Below the pieces are notes generated by a model. The model was not told the origin of the DNA. It worked only from the letters and a program-made list of their open reading frames with translations, and did no database searches. The position numbers were made by a program, and so were the translations under genes. From Deltaproteobacteria bacterium (GTDB taxonomy: Bacteria; UBA10199; DSSB01), in NCBI GenBank assembly GCA_021414045.1, contig JAIOPF010000023.1:1-8681 (forward strand): a stretch of 8,681 nt of DNA, in the 5' to 3' direction. This document shows positions 1 to 6,308 of the stretch, one piece after another; position 1 is the first letter of the stretch, and each line of letters opens with the position of its first letter.

Positions 1-414
1 CGACCGACGAAGGACATCGACTTCATCGTTCACCTCGAAACGAACAACCTGCTAAAATTCTGCAAACTCATGACCCAATTGGGCTACCGCCCTAAAGTGC
101 CCGTAAACGCTGAAGATTTCGCCGATCCTCTAAAGAGGCAGGACTGGATAGAGAATAAAAACATGGTCGTTTTTTGTTTCTATCATCAGGACGATTTGCT
201 GAATGTTATCGACGTTTTCGTCGAGCACCCTTTGCCATTCGAGGAGACCTACTCGCGTCGAGAGCTGATTCCGCTTGGAGACGTGAACATCTCTGTTATC
301 AGCATCCCTGATTTGATAAAATTAAAGGAAAAGGCTGGACGAATCCAAGATCAAGCCGACATTCGGGCCCTCAAACAAGCGATGAAGATTAGGGAAGAAG
401 ATGAAGAACTCTAA
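1..414 (+). CDS. Nucleotidyltransferase-like protein, 5' end missing (possible toxin-antitoxin component)
   Basis: The reading frame is open from the first base of the window, so the gene starts upstream; the internal ATG at 70 is unlikely to be the true start. The visible 137 residues begin with RPTKDIDF. The D-I-D at bases 13-21 looks like the paired metal-binding aspartates of the Pol-beta/AbiEii-type nucleotidyltransferase fold. Near the C-terminus, IPDLIKLKEKAGRIQDQADI matches the 'sipDLIxxK...gRpqDxaDi..L' signature common in small nucleotidyltransferase-like proteins of the DUF6036/AbiEii group. Family members can act as toxins that transfer nucleotides or as the partner in such pairs. 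The stop codon lies inside the next gene (14-nt overlap), implying translational coupling. The DNA looks more AT-rich than the mcd-mch block, consistent with an accessory origin. The fold is fairly sure; the toxin-antitoxin role is inference. Confidence 0.65.
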   Translation, partial: RPTKDIDFIVHLETNNLLKFCKLMTQLGYRPKVPVNAEDFADPLKRQDWIENKNMVVFCFYHQDDLLNVIDVFVEHPLPFEETYSRRELIPLGDVNISVISIPDLIKLKEKAGRIQDQADIRALKQAMKIREEDEEL

Positions 415-598
415 ACAAAAACACATGGGCGGCTTTGACTACTACCGAACGCGCGAACAAATAGTGGAATATATGAAGACTCCCGCCAAAGAAAAACTGC
501 TTTGGCTGGAAGAAATGCGCGAGCTCAACAATCTAGTCGCAAAACACAATCCCCGGATCGCAAAGATTCAAGAGAAATTCCGCAAAGGCGAGAATTAA
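401..598 (+). CDS. Small charged helical protein (65 aa) paired with the nucleotidyltransferase
   Basis: The start ATG at 401 lies before the stop of the upstream gene, and a purine-rich AGGGAAG stretch at 391-397 gives a plausible ribosome binding site. A second in-frame ATG at 425 is possible but has no better site. The protein has no signal peptide or membrane segment and is dominated by charged residues. Its centre, YYRTREQIVEYMKTPAKEKL followed by WLEEMRELNN, reads as two amphipathic helices. Short proteins with this sort of 'R..eq...y...p..ekL.wLee...l' pattern are often found beside small nucleotidyltransferase-like genes. I do not recognise a named family. The overlap and the pairing suggest a two-gene module in which one product modulates the other; which would be toxin and which antitoxin cannot be read from the sequence. 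Confidence 0.6.
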   Translation: MKNSKQKHMGGFDYYRTREQIVEYMKTPAKEKLLWLEEMRELNNLVAKHNPRIAKIQEKFRKGEN

Positions 599-638
599 GA
601 CTTTCCCAATTTCCCTACCTTCGAGATGGATAAAGGGG

Positions 639-1799
639 CTACGCTTTCTTTTTAATCAGAACCCGACGCTCGATCTCGAAGATCTTCTCCGGAATCTTTT
701 CTTTACCAAGTTCTTTCTTGTTGTTTTCTTTGATAAAGAGGTCGGCGCCGAATTTCTCCAGCGCTTCCTTGGGTCGGATGTTCTTGACGCCGATCAATTG
801 GAAAGTCACGACGCCGGCATTGAGGCCCTGGGGGCCCTCTTCCTTCGCCAACACCCGCGAGATCGCATAGACCGTATCGCCGCTGACGGCGGGCTGGGTG
901 TGATAGCCCTCGGTGTAACCGAAATCCGCCAAGGCGTTCTCGGTGGTATCACGGCTGGCCAATCCCGCCAGCCATCCGAAGACGAGCCCGCCGTAGACGA
1001 TGGGCTCGCCGCTCATCGCACCGCTACGGGCGGTGGAGTAGAGGCGATCGTAGTGCAAGGGATGGGTGTTCATCACGCGGTAAGTCCAAGCGTAATGTTC
1101 GTCGGTGATGGTGCGGCCGTTGGCGTGCGCGATGACGTCGCCGACGTTGAAATTTTCGAAATAGGTGCCGACGCCGGTGAGGTTGGTGGGATAAGCGCCC
1201 GTCGCATTCGGGATCTCGACCGTGGGTTCGGCTTGCTCGGGAAAAGGCTGGCCCGAAACCGTCGTCGGCTCGCTGGCCTTGCCGGCCGCGGCCACCATGA
1301 TCTTGCGGTCGTATTGCAGTACCAATTCGTTCTTCTGATTGAGGCCGATAGTACGAATGGTCACGATGCCGGGCTTGCCTTCCTTGGCCTTCACGTCCAG
1401 GACCTTGGTCAGCGCCCGCAAGGTGTCGCCGGCATAGACGGGCTTCACGAAGCAGACATTATAATAGCCGAGATTGGCGATGGCTTTTTCCGAATCGTTC
1501 TGCACGCCCAGCGAGAGCGCGATATTTAGGACCATCAAAGGAGAAACCACCAGGTCGCGATACCCATGCGCCTTCGCGAATTCGGCGTTGGTGTAGAGCG
1601 GGTTGGTCTCCATGAAGGTCGTCGCGAATTCCACCGCGAAGGCCGGATAGATCGTCACGCCCCGAGGATGGCAAAACACTTCGCCAGGCTTGAAATCCTC
1701 GAGGACGCGGCCGTACTGGGGATATTTCACCTTTTCGAGGTTGGCGGCTTGGCCGGGGGCGGATTCGTTGAACTTCGGATAAGGGATGGTGATAGCCAT
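639..1799 (-). CDS. mch: Mesaconyl-CoA hydratase (double hot-dog MaoC-like)
   Basis: Mch hydrates mesaconyl-CoA to beta-methylmalyl-CoA in the cytoplasmic ethylmalonyl-CoA pathway. The 386-residue product contains two MaoC-like hot-dog domains. The first, at about 30-170, holds METNPLYT at 63-70 and [21 protein letters not shown] at 107-127; the latter closely resembles the 'NLGY...F..PVYPGDTL' segment of known Mch proteins. The second, at about 210-345, holds [13 protein letters not shown] at 243-255 and [13 protein letters not shown] at 305-317. The Lys-rich tail (345-386) makes it somewhat longer than the roughly 340 residues I recall for alphaproteobacterial Mch. It starts 8 nt after mcd, and its AGGA Shine-Dalgarno overlaps the mcd stop, so the two are surely co-transcribed and probably translationally coupled. 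No terminator is evident in the 40 nt before the converging small gene. A generic enoyl-CoA hydratase is the main alternative, but the mcd neighbour favours Mch. Confidence 0.85.
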   Translation of the reverse strand: MAITIPYPKFNESAPGQAANLEKVKYPQYGRVLEDFKPGEVFCHPRGVTIYPAFAVEFATTFMETNPLYTNAEFAKAHGYRDLVVSPLMVLNIALSLGVQNDSEKAIANLGYYNVCFVKPVYAGDTLRALTKVLDVKAKEGKPGIVTIRTIGLNQKNELVLQYDRKIMVAAAGKASEPTTVSGQPFPEQAEPTVEIPNATGAYPTNLTGVGTYFENFNVGDVIAHANGRTITDEHYAWTYRVMNTHPLHYDRLYSTARSGAMSGEPIVYGGLVFGWLAGLASRDTTENALADFGYTEGYHTQPAVSGDTVYAISRVLAKEEGPQGLNAGVVTFQLIGVKNIRPKEALEKFGADLFIKENNKKELGKEKIPEKIFEIERRVLIKKKA

Positions 1800-1805
1800 G
1801 GGGTT

Positions 1806-1809
1806 TCCT
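1806..1809 (-). promoter_or_regulatory. mch Shine-Dalgarno overlapping the mcd stop codon
   Basis: On the minus strand AGGA (1809-1806) lies 6 nt before the mch ATG and shares bases with the TAG stop of mcd (1810-1808). A ribosome ending on mcd would therefore sit on the mch initiation region, which suggests coupled translation of the two enzymes. Confidence 0.6.
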
Positions 1810-3451
1810 AGAGATATTGTTTTAACAAGGCCGGCGCGATGACGCGCAGGGCGAGAACTTCTTCGGCACCTTCGAAAATCGAGAACACGCGGGCGTCCAC
1901 GAAATAGCGGCTAACCGCATACTCTTCGGCATAACCGTAACCGCCGTGAATCTGCAGGGCCTCGCGGGTCACCCATTCGCTGATCTTGGAGGCGTAGAAC
2001 TTCACGAGCGAGGCTTCCATCTGGCCCTTGTGGCCGTCCATCAAGCGGCAGGCATGATAGGTCGCTTGACGCGCCGCTTGGATCAGCGCGGCCATGCGGA
2101 CGATCTTCCACTGCGTCATTCCATATTCGAAGATGGGCTTATTGAAGACCTTGCGCTCGTCGGAATAGCGCAGCGCGGCCTCGAAAGCCGCCTGCATCAC
2201 GCCCAGCGCGCGAGCCGCGGTCTGAAGGCGTCCGCCGGCGAAACCTTCCATCTGCAGATAGAATCCCTTGCCCAGGCCGGCTTCGCCGCCGATCAGATTT
2301 TCCTCGGGCACCCAGTAATTTTCGAAGGCGACTTCATAAGAGTGCATCCCGCGGTACCCGATGGTGGGGATGGCTTTGCCTTCGATGTGGCCGCCGTGTT
2401 CGGGCTGGTCGTACTTGAATTCGTGGCCGTCGAAACGCGGCTTCTCGGCGATCAGGATCGACATGCCCCGGTGCTTTTTGGAGAGATCCGGATCGGTGCG
2501 GCAGAGCACCATCAAGCTATCGGCATATCCGGCGAAAGTGCACCAGGTCTTGACGCCGTTGATGACCCAGCCTTTTTGGCCATTGGATTCTTTGGGGCGG
2601 GCGGTGACCTTCATGCCCGCGACGTCACTGCCGTAATCCGGCTCGGTGGCAGCGACGCCGGCCATGCGTTCGCCAGTGGCCAAGAGCGGCAACCACTTGG
2701 TCTTTTGCTCTTCGGTGCCGCCCTTGAGGATGGCCTTGGAGAGAATTTCAGGGCGGGTGATCAAGCTGCCGGCGACGCCGAGCGAACCGCGCGAGAGCTC
2801 TTCAGTGACGACGCACATGCCGGTGTTGTCAGGTTGGGCGTCGTCTTGAAAACCGCCGAATTGCTGCGGAATCGAGAGCCCGAAACAGCCCAACTCCTTG
2901 AGTCCATCGATGATCTCTTGCGGAATCAAGAGGTCATGGCGATGGACTTTCTCGGCCAGGGGGGCCACTTTTTCTTCGGCGAATTTTTTGAAAGTCTCGC
3001 GGAACATCTGGTGGTTCTCGTCCAGGCCATAGCTACCACCGTGGTTCGCTTTTTTGACCAACTGGGCGATACGGCCGACGTTTTCGGAAGCCAGGGTTTT
3101 TTCGACGTCCTTGGTCAGCTCGGGTTTCCAGATGGTCTCCAAAAGCTTTGGTTGCTCCACGCCCCACTCGTGAAAATGAAAGCTCACCTTTTGCGAGAAA
3201 TTGGCGATCATTTCGGCGGTGAAAAATTCCGCCAGAGCCTTCTCGAGCTCGCCGTGTTTTTCGGCGTAAGCGCAGACCTGTTCGGCCGCGTAAACCTCGG
3301 AAGCCATCCAGGCCAAATCGTAGGCAGTGGACTGGAAAGTATCAAGTTTTGCGGTGGAAATTTCTTTGCCGTCCGAGGCCTTTTGGGCCAGAAAGCGTCC
3401 GACTTGTTCAAGGAGGGATTTTGCCGCGGAAAGGGCGTTTTGAGTGTTCAT
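1808..3451 (-). CDS. mcd: (2S)-Methylsuccinyl-CoA dehydrogenase
   Basis: This FAD-dependent acyl-CoA dehydrogenase oxidises (2S)-methylsuccinyl-CoA to mesaconyl-CoA, the substrate of Mch encoded next. The 547-residue product has an N-terminal helical extension of about 140 residues before the standard fold, a hallmark of Mcd that ordinary acyl-CoA dehydrogenases of about 380 residues lack. The core shows [16 protein letters not shown] (265-280), [14 protein letters not shown] (295-308, FAD/substrate region), [11 protein letters not shown] (407-417), [12 protein letters not shown] (500-511) and FEGAEE (526-531). E527 occupies the place of the catalytic base in MCAD-type enzymes. The ATG at 3451 has no recognisable Shine-Dalgarno sequence; a TTGACA box lies 33 nt upstream, so the transcript may be nearly leaderless. 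The long open frame on the opposite strand is a GC-driven shadow. Assignment to Mcd rather than isovaleryl- or glutaryl-CoA dehydrogenase rests on the extension and the mch neighbour. Confidence 0.9.
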   Translation of the reverse strand: MNTQNALSAAKSLLEQVGRFLAQKASDGKEISTAKLDTFQSTAYDLAWMASEVYAAEQVCAYAEKHGELEKALAEFFTAEMIANFSQKVSFHFHEWGVEQPKLLETIWKPELTKDVEKTLASENVGRIAQLVKKANHGGSYGLDENHQMFRETFKKFAEEKVAPLAEKVHRHDLLIPQEIIDGLKELGCFGLSIPQQFGGFQDDAQPDNTGMCVVTEELSRGSLGVAGSLITRPEILSKAILKGGTEEQKTKWLPLLATGERMAGVAATEPDYGSDVAGMKVTARPKESNGQKGWVINGVKTWCTFAGYADSLMVLCRTDPDLSKKHRGMSILIAEKPRFDGHEFKYDQPEHGGHIEGKAIPTIGYRGMHSYEVAFENYWVPEENLIGGEAGLGKGFYLQMEGFAGGRLQTAARALGVMQAAFEAALRYSDERKVFNKPIFEYGMTQWKIVRMAALIQAARQATYHACRLMDGHKGQMEASLVKFYASKISEWVTREALQIHGGYGYAEEYAVSRYFVDARVFSIFEGAEEVLALRVIAPALLKQYL

Positions 3452-3461
3452 AGCACGGGGC

Positions 3462-3490
3462 TTCTAGACGTATCCCAGCGGGGCTGTCAA
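3462..3490 (-). promoter_or_regulatory. Candidate promoter of the mcd-mch operon
   Basis: The minus strand has a perfect TTGACA (3490-3485). Downstream of it is only a weak -10 candidate, TAGAAG (4/6), at a spacing of 18. Transcription from it would start within a few bases of the mcd ATG at 3451. The -35 box sits within an 11-bp motif repeated upstream of epi. The -10 is poor, so this may instead be an activator or repressor site, or a promoter read by an alternative sigma factor. Confidence 0.35.
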
Positions 3491-3535
3491 CTGGCAATCC
3501 AAGCCAAAAGGCATCGTATTCCCGGTATTTAACGA

Positions 3536-3669
3536 TTTCCTGAAAACCACTGGTTGTTGGGCCAAGCCGCCACCATAGGCGGATTGGCGGGCCCCAAAAA
3601 TCCAAAGGATTTATGGGGGTATTGGGAGGCCGGATTTATTCCGGCCGGAAATAATTTGTTTTCAGGAAA
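3536..3669. repeat. 134-bp cloverleaf-like palindromic element: 12-bp inverted ends enclosing three hairpins
   Basis: The ends are a perfect 12-bp inverted repeat: TTTCCTGAAAAC at 3536-3547 and GTTTTCAGGAAA at 3658-3669. Between them lie three consecutive hairpins. Hairpin 1 pairs 3561-3571 with 3578-3588 (10 of 11 positions, loop ACCATA). Hairpin 2 pairs 3592-3603 with 3607-3618 (11 of 12, loop AAA). Hairpin 3 pairs 3628-3634 with 3640-3646 (7 of 7, loop TTTAT). As a single strand it would fold into a closing stem with three arms. It lies between two divergently transcribed genes, where a terminator is not needed, and none of the hairpins is followed by a proper T-run. It could be a non-autonomous mobile repeat of the MITE/REP kind, a structured RNA, or a regulatory cruciform. 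No clear target-site duplication is visible. The structure is seen directly; its nature is inference. Confidence 0.7.
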
Positions 3670-3672
3670 CTC

Positions 3673-3679
3673 TTATAGC
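3673..3679 (+). promoter_or_regulatory. Possible -10 region for the LprI-like/NTF2-like operon
   Basis: TTATAGC lies immediately to the right of the palindromic element and about 52 nt before the GTG start at 3732. It fits a -10 hexamer (TATAGC) but has no convincing -35; at the right spacing the sequence falls within the element's right part. Weak evidence, given because it is the only AT-rich hexamer of this kind before the gene. Confidence 0.25.
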
Positions 3680-3717
3680 TTGCCCGCAAGAGGCCTCCGC
3701 CGGTAGCTTACGGCCCC

Positions 3718-3723
3718 AAGGAG
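3718..3723 (+). promoter_or_regulatory. Shine-Dalgarno that fixes the start of the LprI-like gene
   Basis: AAGGAG ends at the G of an in-frame GTG at 3723 and lies 8 nt before a second GTG at 3732. Normal spacing selects 3732, which also gives a clean signal peptide beginning MKRIFLAS. The longer frame would start inside the ribosome binding site. Confidence 0.65.
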
Positions 3724-3731
3724 TGCCGGCC

Positions 3732-4070
3732 GTGAAAAGGATTTTCTTAGCAAGTTTCCTGCTGTGCATTGCATCCCAGGCCTGGGGCGCCAGTTTTGAT
3801 TGCGCCAGATTCACCCAGCACGTCGAATGGGTGATTTGCCACGACCCGGAAGTCTCGGCCCTCGACGACGCCATGAGCGAGGCATACACGGAAGCCTTAA
3901 GCCGCGGTAGCGACCCAAAGGCCCTCAAGGATTCTCAAAAAATTTGGCTGACGAAGGTGCGCGCCGGCTGCATGACCCCAAGATGCCTGACCGAGATTTA
4001 CAAAGCCCGCATCCAAAAATTGCAAACCGTTGGAACCGAAGGCTCGGAAACACAAGGAACCCTAAAATGA
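3732..4070 (+). CDS. Exported LprI-like protein (DUF1311 / lysozyme inhibitor LprI N-terminal domain)
   Basis: The 112-residue product starts at GTG 3732, chosen by its ribosome binding site. Residues 1-19 form a classic Sec signal peptide (positively charged start, hydrophobic FLASFLLCIA, cleavage near AWG-A). The mature part carries the LprI/YecT-type pattern: FDC (22-24), VEWVICHDPEVSALDDAMSE (31-50), AYTEAL (51-56), SQKIWLTKVRAGC (68-80), CLTEIYKARI (85-94). The four mature cysteines C24, C36, C80 and C85 could form two disulfides in the periplasm. Family members such as mycobacterial LprI inhibit lysozyme, but most are uncharacterised, so an inhibitor role here is only possible. The stop codon overlaps the next start as ATGA, so the two genes form an operon. 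The divergent mcd gene is functionally unrelated. Confidence 0.7.
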   Translation: MKRIFLASFLLCIASQAWGASFDCARFTQHVEWVICHDPEVSALDDAMSEAYTEALSRGSDPKALKDSQKIWLTKVRAGCMTPRCLTEIYKARIQKLQTVGTEGSETQGTLK

Positions 4071-4960
4071 AAAAACTACTCCTCGCGTTCGGATTGGCTG
4101 TGCTCGGCATGGCTTCTAGTCCGCTTCACGCCCAATCCACCCCCGAATCCACCTATGCCGAATGGGTCAAGGCGTCCAAGGTCGGCGATATTGATGCGAT
4201 GTTGGCCCTCTCCTCCAAATCAATGGTCGACGAGTTCAACCAAGACTACGCAAAACCCGAAAAGAAAGCCGAAATCCAAAAGCTGATGAAGCTCCTAGCG
4301 CCGGTTTCCTACAAGATTCGCGAGCAAAAAATCTCCAAGGACGGAAATTCCGCATCTCTCTTGGTCGACGCCGTCGCGCTGGATCTCTTCAAAATGGGCG
4401 ATCCGAAAGCCAAGCCCGAGAAGGAAAACGTCGAGGTCAAGCTGGTGAAAGAAGGCGGCCAGTGGAAGATGGAAAAGCAATGCAACGGCAAGGACGGCTG
4501 CGGCAAAGAGCCGGAATGGACGCCTCTGGCTTGGGGCGGGACGATCAAACTCCCGGACGGAACGGTGAAGGTCACCAAGGGAAAGAACGATTTTCAAGGC
4601 AGCAAGGTCGCGGGCAAGGCTTTTGCCGTCGACTTGACCTTGAATTTCCCGGAAACAGGTTCCACCCTCTCCTACTTCCTCCACGGCAATCCGAATCTGT
4701 CGGATAATTACGCGGTCGTGGACGGGCACCGATTCGGGCCCATCGCCTTCGCCGAGGATTATCCCCCGATGTCCAACGAAAAGGGCGGCCGCGAAGTCAC
4801 GGTGGTGGAAAAAGATTATTCCTACTCGAAAAACCGCAATTTTCAGGGAAAAGGCACGGTGTCACTGCTCTTCGACTTGCCAAAGGACGCGAAGGACTCG
4901 CCGGTTTTTTACCTGCAATTCACCTATGGGGACAAAAAGTACGAGTACGAGGTGAAATGA
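4067..4960 (+). CDS. Exported two-domain protein with NTF2-like (DUF4878-type) N-terminal domain
   Basis: The start at ATG 4067 overlaps the preceding stop as ATGA, has AAGGA at 4054-4058, and yields 297 residues with a signal peptide (MKKLLLAFGLAVLG..., cleavage likely after LHA at 22). Mature residues 26-137 resemble the SnoaL/DUF4878 NTF2-like group: an initial helix (TYAEWVKASKVGDIDAMLAL), then KISKDGNSASLLVDA and a final strand ending GGQWKMEK (130-137). A short linker contains the only two cysteines, C139 and C145, possibly a disulfide. Residues 150-297 form a second, beta-rich domain full of Asp, Lys, Tyr and Phe that I do not recognise; it ends with alternating strands (VFYLQFTYGDKKYEYEVK). 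Upstream in-frame starts from 3944 lie inside the previous gene and are rejected. Location is probably periplasmic. Function is unknown; co-expression with the LprI-like protein suggests an envelope role. Confidence 0.65.
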   Translation: MKKLLLAFGLAVLGMASSPLHAQSTPESTYAEWVKASKVGDIDAMLALSSKSMVDEFNQDYAKPEKKAEIQKLMKLLAPVSYKIREQKISKDGNSASLLVDAVALDLFKMGDPKAKPEKENVEVKLVKEGGQWKMEKQCNGKDGCGKEPEWTPLAWGGTIKLPDGTVKVTKGKNDFQGSKVAGKAFAVDLTLNFPETGSTLSYFLHGNPNLSDNYAVVDGHRFGPIAFAEDYPPMSNEKGGREVTVVEKDYSYSKNRNFQGKGTVSLLFDLPKDAKDSPVFYLQFTYGDKKYEYEVK

Positions 4961-4965
4961 TCCGA

Positions 4966-6171
4966 TTATCCATGAGGATATAATCTTGGGAACCATCTCT
5001 CGACGACCGCCACTGGAAAGGCCAGCCTTACCGGCGATTTGGGAGTATCGGAGACCAGCAATCCTTTTTTTTCAACTTCCGCCAAGACCCGGCGCGCCTG
5101 GCGCTCGCTATAACCGCTGATCGCTGCCGCCTTGCCGCGCTCAAATTCCCCCGCGAGCAAGGCCTCGCGCAAAAGCGTGAAGGAACGCTTCGGCAAGCGC
5201 TCCGCACGCTCCTCTTCCTCGCAATAGAGCTGCATGCGACGCGACAGATCTCCGGGTTCCAACAAAGAACTCATGTATTCCACCTGATCGATGCAAGTTT
5301 TCAGGAAGAATTCGCAAAAATCCACCAGGCCTTTCGCGGAAAGACTCCCCCTTCCATCCAAATCGCCCTGCCTCGATTCGTCGGCGGCTTCGAGTTTGAG
5401 CTTATACTCTCCGACATTGCGAGCGAGTCCTCGCGATACCGACCAGAGTCCGGCCCCTAAATTCAGAAATTTGAAATAAGCGTGCGAGAGCAACCGCGTC
5501 ACGCGACCGTTTCCGTCGAAAAAAGGGTGGATCCACAGTAAACGATGATGGGAAGCCGCTACAGCCAGAACTCGGCGCAATTTCGAGAGATGATCCGGAC
5601 GATAGGCCTCTTCGAAGCGGGACAAGAACTTCTCCAAGTTTTCCGGTCTAGGCGGGATGTGACGTCCGACCACAACCGTGCCGTCTCGCAGCGAACCCGG
5701 AACCACTTTAGTATATTGATTGGTATCCGGATCCTGGACCCGCAGCATTCCCTCGGGAAGCCTTTGGCAAAACTCTTGATGAATCCAACAAATATACTTT
5801 TCGGAAACCAAATCGATGCCGATTTCAGAAGCGTCGATCAGTTTCTGCACTTCAATATGCGCTTTTGCCTCCAATTGAAGGTCCCGCTGCTTGGGTTTGC
5901 TGGAAAAATTTTTCACCAAGGCCCGCTCAATGTCTCGCGGATGCGTATCGTGTCCCTCGATCAAATTGCTATAATAGCAATTCATAGCCCTAACCAAGTC
6001 CATGACCGATCGCTGTACGGTCAAATGAAGCTGACTAGCCAGTCGGCTCGCCTTTTCCACAAGTTCCAAGCAAAGATCTTCCAAGGCCGCCGTCGTCTCT
6101 TCGGGCAGCATCGGCTCCATGAGAGCTGTCGACTCATTTTGTCCTGTTTTTTGGCCGATCTTTTTATTCAT
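4966..6171 (-). CDS. Fic-family protein (probable AMP transferase, class II self-inhibited)
   Basis: Fic enzymes usually transfer AMP from ATP to a hydroxyl side chain of a target protein. The 401-residue product has the full catalytic motif HPFFDGNGRVTR at 215-226, with H215 as the catalytic base, D219 as metal ligand, and N221, R223 and R226 for phosphate binding. SNLIEG at 68-73 matches the inhibitory [S/T]xxxE[G/N] motif; E72 would clamp the active site, and its position before the core makes this class II, so no separate antitoxin is required. Residues 120-226 form the Fic core. The C-terminus (about 330-395, with GYSERQARRVLAEVEKKGLL at 353-372) looks like a winged helix. The start at 6171 lacks a Shine-Dalgarno sequence but follows a TATAAT box closely; ATG 6120 is an alternative with no better site. 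The gene ends 5 nt from the converging gene, with no room for a terminator. The target is unknown. Confidence 0.85.
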   Translation of the reverse strand: MNKKIGQKTGQNESTALMEPMLPEETTAALEDLCLELVEKASRLASQLHLTVQRSVMDLVRAMNCYYSNLIEGHDTHPRDIERALVKNFSSKPKQRDLQLEAKAHIEVQKLIDASEIGIDLVSEKYICWIHQEFCQRLPEGMLRVQDPDTNQYTKVVPGSLRDGTVVVGRHIPPRPENLEKFLSRFEEAYRPDHLSKLRRVLAVAASHHRLLWIHPFFDGNGRVTRLLSHAYFKFLNLGAGLWSVSRGLARNVGEYKLKLEAADESRQGDLDGRGSLSAKGLVDFCEFFLKTCIDQVEYMSSLLEPGDLSRRMQLYCEEEERAERLPKRSFTLLREALLAGEFERGKAAAISGYSERQARRVLAEVEKKGLLVSDTPKSPVRLAFPVAVVERWFPRLYPHG

Positions 6172-6250
6172 TTTTATAAGTATTATTATATAGTTAGTAA
6201 ATTAATTTTCATTTAATCGCCATCATTATGGCCGATCTTTTGGCCGATAT
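6152..6250. repeat. Direct repeats of TGGCCGATCTTTT
   Basis: The 13-mer TGGCCGATCTTTT occurs at 6152-6164, inside the first codons of fic, and again at 6229-6241. A third partial copy, TGGCCGAT, follows immediately at 6241-6248. The two full copies lie 77 bp apart on either side of the fic promoter region. They may mark a small duplication made when this segment was acquired, or may be operator-like sites. Confidence 0.5.
6185..6190 (-). promoter_or_regulatory. Candidate -10 box of the fic gene
   Basis: The minus strand has a perfect TATAAT (6190-6185) inside the AT-rich stretch 6172-6220. The -35 at 17-nt spacing is poor (TGAAAA, 3/6). Transcription would start only about 8 nt before the ATG at 6171, a very short leader that fits the absence of a Shine-Dalgarno sequence. 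Confidence 0.45.
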
Positions 6251-6256
6251 CAAAAT

Positions 6257-6289
6257 AAAAAAGGGCAGGTCGCAAGACCTGCCCTTTTT
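6257..6289 (-). terminator. Strong intrinsic terminator of the epi-lyase operon (could act in both directions)
   Basis: A perfect 9-bp GC-rich stem (GGGCAGGTC 6263-6271 with GACCTGCCC 6276-6284) with a 4-nt GCAA loop is extended by an A-run on the left and a T-run on the right. On the minus strand it lies about 20 nt after the lyase stop codon and ends in TTTTTTATTTT. The plus strand would also read as a terminator. It separates the lyase from the downstream fic gene, so fic needs its own promoter. Confidence 0.9.
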
Positions 6290-6308
6290 CATGAATCCAA
6301 TGCGGAAC

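Noticed and set aside
599..638. Terminator between the small gene and mch
   Set aside because: Only scattered complementarity is visible in these 40 bases; no stable stem with a T-run.
798..1529. A 243-codon open frame on the plus strand opposite mch
   Set aside because: Antisense shadow of the hot-dog gene, with no recognisable domain or ribosome binding site.
1946..3532. A 528-codon open frame on the plus strand opposite mcd
   Set aside because: It lies wholly antisense to a well-supported gene, its translation resembles no family, and it is rich in Gly, Leu, Asp and Arg as expected of GC-biased antisense frames.
3628..3646. Hairpin GGCCGGA/TCCGGCC read as an intrinsic terminator
   Set aside because: No T-run follows on either strand, and both neighbouring genes point away from it; treated as part of the palindromic element.
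3679..3690. CTTGC-CC-GCAAG inverted repeat before the LprI-like gene
   Set aside because: A 5-bp stem with a 2-nt loop is too tight to fold fully; kept only as a possible minor site.
3944..4066. Longer start for the NTF2-like protein
   Set aside because: The extra 41 residues lie inside the previous gene in another frame and would bury the signal peptide; ATG 4067 has a ribosome binding site.
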